Assembly: GCA_009700365.1 (NCBI GenBank)
Contig: WLME01000001.1
Location: 1 to 32,354 of the forward strand
Length of the DNA: 32,354 nucleotides
Origin: Actinomycetota bacterium
GTDB lineage: Bacteria > Actinomycetota > Actinomycetes > Nanopelagicales > Nanopelagicaceae
Reading direction: 5' to 3'
Part shown: piece by piece, positions 1-8,283 of the stretch
Numbering within the stretch: position 1 is the stretch's first letter
Layout of the letters: every line of letters starts with the position of its first letter
Position numbers and translations under genes: made by a program
The notes under the pieces: model-generated
What the model was told of the DNA's origin: nothing
The model's database searches: none
The model's input: the letters and a program-made list of their open reading frames with translations, nothing else

Positions 1-1317
1 AACGATGCCAGTCAGCGCAAGATCCCAAACCCCATTGTGTGAAGGTCCATCGTCGCCAGTAATTCCAGCTCGATCAAGTACAAAGGTGACTCCGGCTTTA
101 TGTAAAGCCACATCCATCAACAACTGATCAAATGCGCGATTCAAAAACGTTGAATAGACGGCTACAACTGGGTGAAGCCCAGCGAATGCTAATCCAGCAG
201 CACTAGAGACAGCATGTTGCTCGGCAATGCCTACATCGATGGTGCGTTCAGGAAAGACCTTTTCGAATTTATCAAGGCCCGTAGGACCAAGCATTGCGGC
301 AGTAATGGCAACAATATCTTTGCGCTGCTGGCCAATGGAAACGAGTTCATCTGAAAAAACACTTGTCCAGCTGGTCTTAGATTTACCAAGCGGGGTACCT
401 GTTTCGGGGTCCACGATTCCAACAGCATGAAACTTCTCTGCTTCATCTGCAATCGCTGGTTGATGCCCTTTACCTTTTTCGGTTATAACGTGAAGTAAGA
501 CTGGTTCACCAAATTCTTTCGCCTGGTTCAGCGCCCGTTCCATGGCAGCGACATCGTGGCCATCAATAGGACCTACATATTTAAGACCAAGATCTTCAAA
601 CATGCCTTGCGGCGCAACAATATCTTTAATGCCCTTCTTGACTCCATGAAGTGTTTCGTAAATTGGATTTCCTACGACTGGTGTCTTAGAGAGAACTTCT
701 TTGCCCCAATCCAAAAATCTTTCATACCCACGTGTAACCCGAAGTGTTGAGAGGTAGGTCGCGACACCGCCAATGGTTGGTGAATATGAACGTTCATTGT
801 CATTGACAACGATAATGAGATTTCGATCGTTGGCAGCAGCAATATTGTTGAGCGCCTCCCAAGACATTCCACCTGTAAGAGCTCCATCGCCTACTACTAC
901 AACTACGTGGCGATCGTTTTGACCGGTGAGTGAGAATCCACGAGATATTCCATCACCCCAAGAGAGCGCCGTCGATGCATGAGAGTTTTCAATGACGTCA
1001 TGGACGCTCTCACTACGATTTGGGTAACCTGCAATTCCATCGCGTTGACGTAACAAATCGAATTTATCTGCCCGCCCGGTGAGAATCTTATGAACATAGG
1101 ATTGATGTCCGGTATCAAAGAGAATGACATCTTTTGGTGAATCAAAGGTCCGGTGAATCGCAATCGTAAGTTCGACAACGCCAAGGTTGGGACCTAAGTG
1201 CCCGCCAGTCTTTGATACCTTGGTGATGAGAAAGTGGCGAATCTCTTCAGAGAGCTGCTCAACTTCTTCGTGGCTCAAAGCCTTGAGGTCGTGAGGACCC
1301 TTAATTGAATCGAGCAT
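1..1317 (-). CDS. dxs: 1-deoxy-D-xylulose-5-phosphate synthase, 3' end outside window
   Basis: DXS condenses pyruvate and glyceraldehyde 3-phosphate using thiamine diphosphate (TPP), the first step of the MEP isoprenoid pathway in the cytosol. The minus frame is open from the ATG at 1317 to the window edge: 439 codons of a family usually near 640, so about 200 C-terminal residues (the transketolase C domain) lie outside. Visible motifs in order are GGHLGPNLGVVELT near the N terminus, DTGHQSYVHKIL, the TPP/Mg site GDGALTGG, the catalytic-glutamate region VGIAEQHAVS, and DRAGITGDDGPSHNG close to the edge. The reading frame stays intact throughout. The start fits a TANNNT element 6 nt upstream. 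The last base of the acnA stop codon lies 14 nt upstream, yet dxs seems to have its own promoter. Its product feeds the DMAPP used by MiaA in this window. The family assignment is very secure. Confidence 0.97.
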   Translation of the reverse strand, partial: MLDSIKGPHDLKALSHEEVEQLSEEIRHFLITKVSKTGGHLGPNLGVVELTIAIHRTFDSPKDVILFDTGHQSYVHKILTGRADKFDLLRQRDGIAGYPNRSESVHDVIENSHASTALSWGDGISRGFSLTGQNDRHVVVVVGDGALTGGMSWEALNNIAAANDRNLIIVVNDNERSYSPTIGGVATYLSTLRVTRGYERFLDWGKEVLSKTPVVGNPIYETLHGVKKGIKDIVAPQGMFEDLGLKYVGPIDGHDVAAMERALNQAKEFGEPVLLHVITEKGKGHQPAIADEAEKFHAVGIVDPETGTPLGKSKTSWTSVFSDELVSIGQQRKDIVAITAAMLGPTGLDKFEKVFPERTIDVGIAEQHAVSSAAGLAFAGLHPVVAVYSTFLNRAFDQLLMDVALHKAGVTFVLDRAGITGDDGPSHNGVWDLALTGIV

Positions 1318-1323
1318 GGTTGC

Positions 1324-1329
1324 AGTCTA
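1324..1329 (-). promoter_or_regulatory. Predicted -10 element (TAGACT) of leaderless dxs
   Basis: TAGACT on the minus strand ends 6 nt before the dxs ATG. This is the actinobacterial TANNNT spacing that places transcription start on the A of ATG. No ribosome binding site and no convincing -35 hexamer are visible. The element lies in the short gap after the acnA stop. Confidence 0.5.
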
Positions 1330-1331
1330 GA

Positions 1332-3989
1332 TTAGCCGCGAAGCTGGCGCAGTACGTACTGCATGATCCCACCATGGCGGTAGTAATCAGCCTCTCCCGG
1401 AGTATCTATGCGCACCTTAGCGGAGAAGGATTTATCCCCTGCTGTGACTGTGACCTCTTTAGGAATTCCACCGTCATTGAGCGCTGTCACACCGGTGATT
1501 GAGAATGTTTCATCACCCTTCAACCCAAGTGATTGCGCATTTGCTCCACCAACAAATTGAAGTGGAAGAACGCCCATTCCAATCAAATTCGAGCGGTGGA
1601 TTCGTTCGAAGCTTTCAGCAATAACTGCGCGCACTCCAAGAAGTGCTGTTCCCTTCGCTGCCCAGTCACGAGATGATCCTGAACCATATTCCTTGCCTGC
1701 AAGAATTATTAGTCCGACTCCGGCACTTGCATATGCCACAGATGCATCATAGATAGTTGTCTGATCTCCATTGCTAAGGAAGTTCTTTGTGAAGCTTCCT
1801 TCGACACCGTCAAGCAGTAAGTTCTTAAGTCGAATATTTGCAAATGTTCCGCGGATCATGACTTCGTGGTTTCCGCGACGAGACCCATATGAATTAAAGT
1901 CTTTGCGATCGACGCCATTGGCTTCAAGATACTTTCCTGCAGGTGAATCCGCTTTGATATTTCCTGCTGGAGAAATGTGATCTGTCGTAACAGAATCTCC
2001 AAGAATTGCTAATACCCGAGCCCCCGTAATATCCGTAACTGGCTTTGGCTCTGCCGGCATTCCTTCAAAGTATGGAGGTTTGCGGACATACGTTGATTTA
2101 GGATCCCACTCAAAAGTCTTGCCTGTAGGAGTATCGAGTGACTTCCATCGGTGATCGCCATCGAAGACTGTTGCGTAATCCTTCTTAAACATTTCAGAAG
2201 AAATTGATGAATCTATGACCGATTGGATCTCTTGTGCAGATGGCCAGATATCTTTAAGAAGTACTGGGTTTCCATCCTTATCGTTACCTAATGAATCATT
2301 TTCAAAATCATGGTCCATGGTTCCGGCAAGTGCATATGCGACAACCAACGGCGGCGAAGCCAGATAATTCATCTTTACATCAGGGCTAATGCGACCTTCA
2401 AAATTGCGGTTACCAGATAGCACAGCGGTAACTGCAAGGTCATTCTCATTTACCGCTTTGCTAATTTCTATAGGGAGCGGACCTGAGTTTCCAATGCATG
2501 TAACGCAGCCATAGCCAACAAGATTGAAGCCCAGTGCCTCCATATATTTGGTCAAATCTGCACGGTCGTAATAATCGGTAACAACTTTGGATCCTGGGGC
2601 AAGCGTGGTCTTAACCCAAGGCTTAGATGAAAGCCCCTTCTCTACAGCCTTCTTGGCAAGAAGCGCTGCCCCAATCATGACCGATGGGTTTGAAGTATTT
2701 GTGCAAGAAGTTATCGATGCGATCACAACATCGCCATTTTTTATGGTGGTCGCCTTTGCGCCTACATGTACTGGATAAGCATCTTTTCCAGTCTTATCTG
2801 AAAAGTAAGTCGGAAGGATTTTTTCGAATGATGACTTCGAGGCTGTGAGTGAAATGCGATCCTGCGGGCGCTTAGGGCCTGCAATAGATGAAACAACGCT
2901 CGAGAGATCAAGTTCGATATGTTCAGAAAAGCGTGGTGATGATGAAGGGTCGTGCCACATCTTTTGAGCTTTGGCATACTGCTCAACGAGTGCAACCTGA
3001 TCATCACTTCGTCCTGTAAGTCGCAAGTAACGCAAGGTCTCTTCATCAATGGGGAAGATTGCGCATGTCGAACCGTATTCAGGTGACATATTTCCGATAG
3101 TTGTTCGGTTGGCCATAGGTACTGAATGAACGCCAGGACCGTAGAACTCAACAAACTTGCCGACAACTCCATGCTTGCGCAGCATTTCTGTAATCGTCAG
3201 TGCCATATCGGTGGCTGTGGTTCCAACGGGAAGTTCTCCTGAAAGTTTGAAGCCAACGACGCGAGGAATAAGCATTGATACTGGCTGTCCGAGAAGCGCT
3301 GCTTCTGCTTCGATGCCGCCGACTCCCCAGCCAAGAACTCCAAGCCCATTAACCATGGTTGTATGTGAATCCGTTCCAACAACGGTATCTGGATACGCTC
3401 TCATTACCCCATTGACGGTACGAGTCATGACTACACGTGCCAAATATTCGATATTTACTTGGTGGACAATTCCGGTTCCGGGTGGAACAACCTTAAATTC
3501 GTCGAATGCGCCTTGCCCCCATCGGAGGAAGCGATATCGCTCGCGGTTGCGCTCGTATTCAATATCGGTGTTCTGCTCGAATGAATCCTTGGTACCGAAT
3601 ACATCTGCGATGACCGAGTGATCAATGACAAGTTCAGCTGGAGCAAGTGGATTAACTTTGGATGGATCGCCACCAAGGTCAACAATTGCTTCGCGCATTG
3701 TTGCAAGGTCAACGATGCAAGGAACGCCCGTGAAGTCCTGCATCACAACGCGTGCGGGAGTAAATTGAATTTCAGTATCTGGTTCTACGGTTGGATCCCA
3801 CTGCGCAAGAGCTTTGATGTGCTCAGCGGTGATATTTGCTCCATCTTCAGTACGCAACAAATTTTCGAGTAAGACTTTAAGTGAGAACGGGAGGTCAGAT
3901 GCTCCTTCTACCTGGGAAATATCAAAGATTTCATAATCTTTGCCTGCAACTGTGAGGGTCTTCTTGGTTCCAAGTGAGTTCTTACTCAT
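1332..3989 (-). CDS. acnA: Aconitate hydratase, AcnA/IRP type
   Basis: Aconitase interconverts citrate and isocitrate in the TCA cycle in the cytosol through a [4Fe-4S] cluster. The 885-residue product has the usual length of the AcnA/IRP1 branch. Cluster ligands are visible as SCTNTSNP (Cys429) and GCVTCIGNSGP (Cys495, Cys498). The C-terminal swivel domain follows, with DSVTTDHISPAGNI and the substrate-binding YGSGSSRDWAAKG. The ATG at 3989 is preceded by a purine-rich AAGAAG ribosome binding site, unlike several leaderless neighbours. A perfect palindrome lies 23 nt upstream and may be an operator. The gene sits between dxs and the TRAM methyltransferase, with which it may be co-transcribed. 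Nothing looks truncated or shifted. Confidence 0.97.
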   Translation of the reverse strand: MSKNSLGTKKTLTVAGKDYEIFDISQVEGASDLPFSLKVLLENLLRTEDGANITAEHIKALAQWDPTVEPDTEIQFTPARVVMQDFTGVPCIVDLATMREAIVDLGGDPSKVNPLAPAELVIDHSVIADVFGTKDSFEQNTDIEYERNRERYRFLRWGQGAFDEFKVVPPGTGIVHQVNIEYLARVVMTRTVNGVMRAYPDTVVGTDSHTTMVNGLGVLGWGVGGIEAEAALLGQPVSMLIPRVVGFKLSGELPVGTTATDMALTITEMLRKHGVVGKFVEFYGPGVHSVPMANRTTIGNMSPEYGSTCAIFPIDEETLRYLRLTGRSDDQVALVEQYAKAQKMWHDPSSSPRFSEHIELDLSSVVSSIAGPKRPQDRISLTASKSSFEKILPTYFSDKTGKDAYPVHVGAKATTIKNGDVVIASITSCTNTSNPSVMIGAALLAKKAVEKGLSSKPWVKTTLAPGSKVVTDYYDRADLTKYMEALGFNLVGYGCVTCIGNSGPLPIEISKAVNENDLAVTAVLSGNRNFEGRISPDVKMNYLASPPLVVAYALAGTMDHDFENDSLGNDKDGNPVLLKDIWPSAQEIQSVIDSSISSEMFKKDYATVFDGDHRWKSLDTPTGKTFEWDPKSTYVRKPPYFEGMPAEPKPVTDITGARVLAILGDSVTTDHISPAGNIKADSPAGKYLEANGVDRKDFNSYGSRRGNHEVMIRGTFANIRLKNLLLDGVEGSFTKNFLSNGDQTTIYDASVAYASAGVGLIILAGKEYGSGSSRDWAAKGTALLGVRAVIAESFERIHRSNLIGMGVLPLQFVGGANAQSLGLKGDETFSITGVTALNDGGIPKEVTVTAGDKSFSAKVRIDTPGEADYYRHGGIMQYVLRQLRG

Positions 3990-4012
3990 GACGCTTCTTC
4001 TTTCGAGGGAGA

Positions 4013-4030
4013 TATCTTGACGTCAAGATA
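4013..4030. promoter_or_regulatory. Perfect 18-bp palindrome upstream of acnA, candidate operator
   Basis: TATCTTGACGTCAAGATA reads identically on both strands. It begins 23 nt before the acnA start and includes the stop codon of the upstream methyltransferase. The minus-strand TATCTT in its distal arm (4025-4030) fits a TANNNT -10 for acnA, which would put the start site inside the palindrome. A third copy of TATCTTG lies at 4034-4040. A regulator-binding site is plausible. A small RNA hairpin is the alternative. Confidence 0.4.
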
Positions 4031-5237
4031 CCTTATCTTGCACAAATTTCGCAACAGATTCAATGTGGTGAGTCATCGGAAAGAGATCAAAGGCACGCAT
4101 GGAATCGAGCTGGTAACCAGCATCACGTAAATATCCCGTGTCTCGCGCAAGTGCTGCGGGGTCACAGGCAACGTAAACAATTGTCCGTGGATTTAATCGC
4201 GCACAACTTGTCATCACTTCTTTTCCGGCACCTTCTCGAGGTGGGTCTAAAACAATGACATCAACCTCTGAGAATCGCGTGATTAGACGAGCCACATCTC
4301 CAGTGTGAATGCGAACATTATTTCTTCCTTCAAAATTGCGAGATGCATCTGCAGTTGCGCTTTTGCTTCCTTCAACAATATCTACAGTACCTTCTTCGCC
4401 AATCATTGTGAGAATACTTGCGGCGAAGAGACCTACTCCCCCATAGAGATCCAGTACGCGGTCACCTGCCTGCAGATGAGCGCTCTGAAGAACAGCATCT
4501 GATAAAACTTCGGGAGCGTTCTTATGGCTCTGCCAAAATGATTTCTGACTCACTTCAAATGGGAACCCGTTGACCGTGTAGTGAGCTACGTCGGGTCCAT
4601 CACTGATGCGCAATGGGGATTCATCTCGAGAGTTTGCGGTTGCAATAGTTCGCTCGCCCGTATTAGATATTGAAATCTCGATTCGTTGATCCCCTTTGGC
4701 ACCCCGTTGAGCAAGTTCTGAATATCGCATCTCTGGGATCAGAATTCTGCAATCATCAACTGGAATGATTTTGTGTGAGCGAGATTGATAGAAACCTAAA
4801 GCACCGTTCTTGGTCGTCACAGCAGAGCAGCGCGTACGCCACCCCAGTGGACCAGCCACTTCTTCCACTTCAACGTGCATCTCCATCTTCGCAATTCGTG
4901 AGAATTGTTCAGTAATTACATCTGCCTTGAGCTGACGTTGGCGAGCAGGCGAAATATGTTGGAAATCGCAACCACCACATCCATCGCGATGGGCAAATCG
5001 GCACGGTGCGCTGACGCGATCCTCGGATGGTTTCACTACCTCAACAACATCTGCGCGATTAAAGGATGATCCAACACTTGTAATCTCGATATCGCACTCT
5101 TCGCCTGGAATTGCATGTCTGACGAAAATGACTGCGCCTTCATAGCGAGCAATAAAGTGCCCCCCATGGGCAACTTTCTCTATCGTCACCCTGCATATCT
5201 GTCCCACTTCAAGGGTTGTTCGCTTCATTGATGACAT
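4023..5237 (-). CDS. TRAM-domain class I RNA methyltransferase (TrmA/RumA family)
   Basis: This family makes 5-methyluridine in tRNA or 23S rRNA from S-adenosylmethionine. The 404-residue protein starts with a TRAM RNA-binding domain (residues 8-70). Four cysteines follow, at 79, 87, 90 and 163, spaced like the [4Fe-4S] ligands of RumA. The Rossmann methyltransferase domain shows the SAM motif VLDLYGGVGLF (261-271), DPPREGAG (331-338), the nucleophile Cys358 in VYVACDP, and the HHIESV base motif near 390. It corresponds by position to Rv2689c of M. tuberculosis (locus number from memory). Whether its target is tRNA U54 or a 23S uridine cannot be decided from sequence alone, so no symbol is given. 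It is transcribed divergently from trkA, and its stop codon lies in the palindrome before acnA. Confidence 0.93.
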   Translation of the reverse strand: MSSMKRTTLEVGQICRVTIEKVAHGGHFIARYEGAVIFVRHAIPGEECDIEITSVGSSFNRADVVEVVKPSEDRVSAPCRFAHRDGCGGCDFQHISPARQRQLKADVITEQFSRIAKMEMHVEVEEVAGPLGWRTRCSAVTTKNGALGFYQSRSHKIIPVDDCRILIPEMRYSELAQRGAKGDQRIEISISNTGERTIATANSRDESPLRISDGPDVAHYTVNGFPFEVSQKSFWQSHKNAPEVLSDAVLQSAHLQAGDRVLDLYGGVGLFAASILTMIGEEGTVDIVEGSKSATADASRNFEGRNNVRIHTGDVARLITRFSEVDVIVLDPPREGAGKEVMTSCARLNPRTIVYVACDPAALARDTGYLRDAGYQLDSMRAFDLFPMTHHIESVAKFVQDKVS

Positions 5238-5244
5238 AACGGCT

Positions 5245-5250
5245 AGCCTA
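5245..5250 (-). promoter_or_regulatory. Predicted -10 element (TAGGCT) of leaderless TRAM methyltransferase
   Basis: TAGGCT on the minus strand is separated by 7 nt from the ATG at 5237, with no ribosome binding site between. It shares the 66-nt divergent gap with the trkA promoter. This spacing is what picks the first ATG rather than the Met three codons later. Confidence 0.5.
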
Positions 5251-5291
5251 GTAGGGAATCAGGCATGCAAGATATTTTCCTCAGACAGTAG

Positions 5292-5297
5292 TAAGTT
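5292..5297 (+). promoter_or_regulatory. Predicted -10 element (TAAGTT) of leaderless trkA pair
   Basis: TAAGTT ends 6 nt before the GTG at 5304, again the leaderless TANNNT spacing. No ribosome binding site is visible. It would drive both trkA genes. Confidence 0.45.
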
Positions 5298-5303
5298 ATA
5301 CCT

Positions 5304-5963
5304 GTGCACGTAGTCATCATGGGTTGCGGTCGAGTCGGTTCTTCCCTTGCAATAGAACTAGAAGCAGCCGGCCATACGGTCGCCGTTATTGACCAAACTA
5401 AAGAGGCTTTTCGCAGACTCGGTGCAGATTTCAAAGGCCGCACGATCGTCGGTGTCGGTTTTGACCGTGACACTCTTCTTGAAGCAGGCATTGAAGGAGC
5501 GCAAGCTTTTGCTGCCGTAAGTAATGGCGATAATTCAAATATTTTGGCTGCACGCGTAGCGCGCGAAAGCTTCGGAGTAACCAATGTAGTTGCTCGAATC
5601 TATGATCCAGGACGCGCTGAAATTTACCAACGCCTCGGGATTCCGACAGTTGCAACAGTAATTTGGGCAACTGATCAAATTCTTCGACGGTTGGCACCAG
5701 GTGGCACCCGCTCTGAATGGCGTGATGCAACTGGGACAGTTCAATTGCTAGAAGTCCATCCGCACCTTGGCTGGTATGGCCGACCAATCTCTGAGCTAGA
5801 AGCAGCATCACATGCACGAGTCGCTTTCCTTACTCGTCTAGGAGAAGGCTTAATACCTGAGCCTCACACTGTTCTCCAAGATGGCGATTTAGTTCATATG
5901 ACAATTCGCGATGATGAGATGGCAAGTGCTGAGGCCGCCCTCACGAAGGGACCTGGTGCATAA
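5304..5963 (+). CDS. TrkA-type potassium regulator (RCK protein), first copy
   Basis: TrkA/RCK proteins bind NAD(H) or ATP and gate a membrane potassium transporter from the cytosolic side. The 219-residue product begins with a Rossmann fold, GCGRVGSSLA with the GxGxxG loop at residues 7-12, followed by AVIDQ ending strand two. A C-terminal TrkA_C domain fills roughly residues 140-215. The start is a GTG chosen because a leaderless promoter element sits 6 nt before it. A second, related gene follows after 3 nt; the pair matches CeoB/CeoC of mycobacteria. No TrkH/TrkG membrane subunit is present here, nor the amino-acid permease gene that often precedes the pair in actinobacteria, so the partner transporter must be encoded elsewhere. 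Confidence 0.9.
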   Translation: MHVVIMGCGRVGSSLAIELEAAGHTVAVIDQTKEAFRRLGADFKGRTIVGVGFDRDTLLEAGIEGAQAFAAVSNGDNSNILAARVARESFGVTNVVARIYDPGRAEIYQRLGIPTVATVIWATDQILRRLAPGGTRSEWRDATGTVQLLEVHPHLGWYGRPISELEAASHARVAFLTRLGEGLIPEPHTVLQDGDLVHMTIRDDEMASAEAALTKGPGA

Positions 5964-5966
5964 GAG

Positions 5967-6626
5967 ATGAGAATTGCTATCGCAGGTGCTGGAAATGTTG
6001 GTCGTGCTATTGCGCGCGAACTTCTTGATAATGGTCATCAGGTGCTCCTGATTGATAGAGATCCCAAAGCTTTAAAGATTGACACTGTTCCTGATGCTGA
6101 GTGGCTTATGGCAGATGCTTGTGAAATTACTGCCTTGGATAAAGCTCAACTCAATAATTGCCAGGTTCTCGTTGCAGCAACAGGTGATGACAAGGTAAAT
6201 CTCGTCACTGCTCTCCTTGCAAAGACTGAATATGGTGTTCCACGCGTTGTTGCCCGCATCAATCATCCAAAGAATGAATGGCTCTTTGACCAGTCTTGGG
6301 GAGTCGATGTAGCTGTTTCTACTCCTCGCATAATCGCTGCGCTCGTTGAAGAAGCAGTCAGCGTAGGAGATGTCGTACGACTATTTTCTTTCCGAAAAGG
6401 ACAGGCAAACCTTGTAGAACTGACGCTACCAGATTCATCTATCTGTATCGGAAAGACTGTTGACGAGGTCTCACTTCCCGACGACGCATCGTTGGCAGCC
6501 ATAGTCCGTGACGGCAGAGTAATTGCCCCTTCACCAAGTGATGTCTTTAGCGCTGGGGATGAATTACTTTTTGTTGCATCAGCAAACGCTGAGAATCTAA
6601 TAAAAGATTGCTTTATTGCTCACTAG
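5967..6626 (+). CDS. TrkA-type potassium regulator (RCK protein), second copy
   Basis: This is the second RCK protein of the pair, also 219 residues. Its GAGNVGRAIA motif at residues 7-16 carries the GxGxxG nucleotide loop, followed by LLIDRD with the acidic end of strand two. The middle part (VVARINHP) and a TrkA_C-like C-terminal domain, roughly residues 140-215, follow the family pattern. ATG is 3 nt after the stop of the first copy, so the two are co-transcribed and translated together. A purine-rich stretch in the end of the first gene could serve as ribosome binding site. The last 14 bases overlap the end of the convergent DUF3159 gene. The two copies probably form hetero-oligomers on one transporter, as proposed for CeoB/CeoC; that is inference. 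Confidence 0.9.
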   Translation: MRIAIAGAGNVGRAIARELLDNGHQVLLIDRDPKALKIDTVPDAEWLMADACEITALDKAQLNNCQVLVAATGDDKVNLVTALLAKTEYGVPRVVARINHPKNEWLFDQSWGVDVAVSTPRIIAALVEEAVSVGDVVRLFSFRKGQANLVELTLPDSSICIGKTVDEVSLPDDASLAAIVRDGRVIAPSPSDVFSAGDELLFVASANAENLIKDCFIAH

Positions 6627-7227
6627 CAATTTTTGGCGCATTCTTTAAGATCAACCACGAGCCATAAGCCGTTGCAATAAATAGCGGATAGCCCATTGCC
6701 AAATTTACAGTCCCTAACAGGTTGAGGTTTCCGCTTCTGTAGATCGGATATTGCACAGCAATTCTTGCAAAAAACATTGCGACCCAAAGCCAACTCGCAC
6801 GCAGATAAGCTCGCTTTCGTTCAGGGCTTTTTCGCCACTTCAGATTTTCCCCCAGGATTGGTCCGAGCATCAGTCCTAAAATTGGCCATCCTGCAAGATT
6901 TGCAATCAAGTATGCGGTTCCATATCCAAGATTTGTCAGTAACTTTGGAATATAAACATCACTGGGGTTGCCCGTGCGATTTGCAAACCATGCACAAATT
7001 AAAACCCCCACTAGCCCAGATAGCGCATGCTGCAAGGTGTCGCGCTTAATTAAACGCAGAATCGTTAAGACTGCAGAAGTCGCGATGGATGCAAAAAGTG
7101 CTGTGTTCAACTGGTCGGTTACATTAAAAGCAATCAGAAATATGACAGAAGGAATTCCTGAATCAATCAGACCTTTCTTCCCGCCAAAGGCGCCGAGAAC
7201 TTTCTCGCGATCTTCATGTGCGCTCAT
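6613..7227 (-). CDS. DUF3159 multi-spanning membrane protein
   Basis: A 204-residue integral membrane protein of unknown function, found mainly in actinobacteria. After a hydrophilic start it has about six hydrophobic segments, near residues 25-37, 42-62, 67-82, 105-126, 145-163 and 173-195. The loop GENLKWRKSPERKRAYLRAS is basic and probably cytosolic. The N-terminal GAFGGKKGLIDSGIPSVIF region is the family's recognisable start. It is the last gene of the operon thioesterase-dut-DUF3159, with its ATG overlapping the dut stop by 4 bases. It ends tail-to-tail inside trkA. It matches Rv2693c by position (from memory). No function should be assigned. Confidence 0.85.
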   Translation of the reverse strand: MSAHEDREKVLGAFGGKKGLIDSGIPSVIFLIAFNVTDQLNTALFASIATSAVLTILRLIKRDTLQHALSGLVGVLICAWFANRTGNPSDVYIPKLLTNLGYGTAYLIANLAGWPILGLMLGPILGENLKWRKSPERKRAYLRASWLWVAMFFARIAVQYPIYRSGNLNLLGTVNLAMGYPLFIATAYGSWLILKNAPKIASEQ

Positions 7228-7667
7228 TGACGACCTGTCGATCCAAAACCACCTGTGCCACGACCCGAACCCGGTAGTTCATCTACTTCAATAAATTCAG
7301 CGCGTTCTACTTTTTGGAAAACTAACTGGGCGATGCGATCCCCGCGTTTGAAGCTGATGCTTTCGTGCGGATCATGATTGATCATGATGCATTGAAGTTC
7401 TCCTCGAAAACCTGCATCGACGGTTCCGGGCGCATTCACCATCGTGACGCCATGTTTGATTGCAAGTCCAGAACGCGGATGAACGAGAGCGACAAATCCA
7501 TCAGGCAGTGCAATTGAGATACCTGTCGGAACGAGTGCTCGCTCCCCTGGAGCTAGGGTGATATCAATGCGCGAAACGATATCGGCGCCTGCATCTCCGC
7601 CTTTTGAATATTTCGGCATTGGAAGATCTGGATCCAATCGCGTAATCAAGACTTGTAGATTGCTCAT
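7224..7667 (-). CDS. dut: dUTP diphosphatase (trimeric dUTPase)
   Basis: Dut hydrolyses dUTP to dUMP and pyrophosphate, keeping uracil out of DNA and supplying dUMP for thymidylate synthesis. The 147 residues carry all five trimeric dUTPase motifs: GGDAGADI (1), PRSGLAIKHG (2), GTVDAGFRGEL (3, with the catalytic Asp and the sugar-stacking region), RGDRIAQLVF (4), and the glycine-rich tail RGTGGFGSTG (5). The length is normal. Its ATG overlaps the stop of the upstream thioesterase by 4 bases, and its own stop overlaps the DUF3159 start by 4 bases, indicating translational coupling. Dut next to DUF3093 and DUF4193 is a conserved actinobacterial neighbourhood. Confidence 0.96.
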   Translation of the reverse strand: MSNLQVLITRLDPDLPMPKYSKGGDAGADIVSRIDITLAPGERALVPTGISIALPDGFVALVHPRSGLAIKHGVTMVNAPGTVDAGFRGELQCIMINHDPHESISFKRGDRIAQLVFQKVERAEFIEVDELPGSGRGTGGFGSTGRQ

Positions 7668-8248
7668 GGATTTATATCAAATTCTGGATCGACAAATGTA
7701 AGTAGCTCTGGATTCCGGCGAAGTGCTTCCATATATTCAGCCGGCGCATTTTCCAGGAAGTGCTTCATAGGTACGATGACAAAAAGTGATGCTGCTCTAA
7801 CGGCGATTTCGCCATCAGGGCTTCCGAGGCGTCCTTCTGCCTCAGAATAAACTTTGCGATTTACCTGCCCCGTAATTCTCGCCGTTATATGCAGTTTGGT
7901 TCCGATCGGAACAGGCCGTAAGAAATCTGTTTCAAGCCGTGCGGTTACAGCAGGAGCACGCAAGAGCCACATTAATTTTCCAAGAGCCTCATCAAATGCA
8001 AGTGAGAGAAGGCCACCATGGGCAAGACCTGGAGCTCCTTGGTGATTCTCAGTCACTGTAAATTCGGCAGTGATATCTGCGCCATTGCCCACATGTGCAA
8101 CGAGGTGGAGTCCCGTCGGATGTAACTCGCCACATCCAAAACAATGTTTAAAGTGTGAAGGAATTTGAGTTCCGGTCGCAGGTGAAAGCGGGTGGCGTTC
8201 TGGAATTAACGCACCTTCTGGTGGCGTAGTACTTGCAACGCGACTCAT
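7664..8248 (-). CDS. PaaI/THEM4-like hotdog-fold thioesterase
   Basis: Members of this family hydrolyse acyl-CoA thioesters; the natural substrate here is unknown. The 194-residue protein has an N-terminal HCFGCGELHPTGLHL segment (near residues 35-49), typical of the CFGCG..N/HP.GL class, followed by the hotdog core with the active-site helix HGGLLSLAFDEALG (near residues 78-91). It heads a three-gene operon with dut and DUF3159. In mycobacteria this position between dut and its upstream neighbours holds other genes, so the thioesterase is a lineage-specific placement. The ATG is selected by a TANNNT element 6 nt upstream. The upstream gap of 42 nt also contains the divergent DUF3093 promoter. 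Confidence 0.85.
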   Translation of the reverse strand: MSRVASTTPPEGALIPERHPLSPATGTQIPSHFKHCFGCGELHPTGLHLVAHVGNGADITAEFTVTENHQGAPGLAHGGLLSLAFDEALGKLMWLLRAPAVTARLETDFLRPVPIGTKLHITARITGQVNRKVYSEAEGRLGSPDGEIAVRAASLFVIVPMKHFLENAPAEYMEALRRNPELLTFVDPEFDINP

Positions 8249-8254
8249 GGCATA

Positions 8255-8260
8255 AGGCTA
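8255..8260 (-). promoter_or_regulatory. Predicted -10 element (TAGCCT) of leaderless thioesterase operon
   Basis: TAGCCT on the minus strand lies 6 nt before the thioesterase ATG. It stands 17 nt from the oppositely oriented -10 of DUF3093, so each element occupies the other's nominal -35 position. Confidence 0.5.
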
Positions 8261-8277
8261 CTTCATCAAATGCAAGA

Positions 8278-8283
8278 TAACCT
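8278..8283 (+). promoter_or_regulatory. Predicted -10 element (TAACCT) of leaderless DUF3093
   Basis: TAACCT ends 7 nt before the ATG at 8291. This favours that Met over the in-frame ATG at 8270, which would lie upstream of the promoter itself. Confidence 0.5.
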
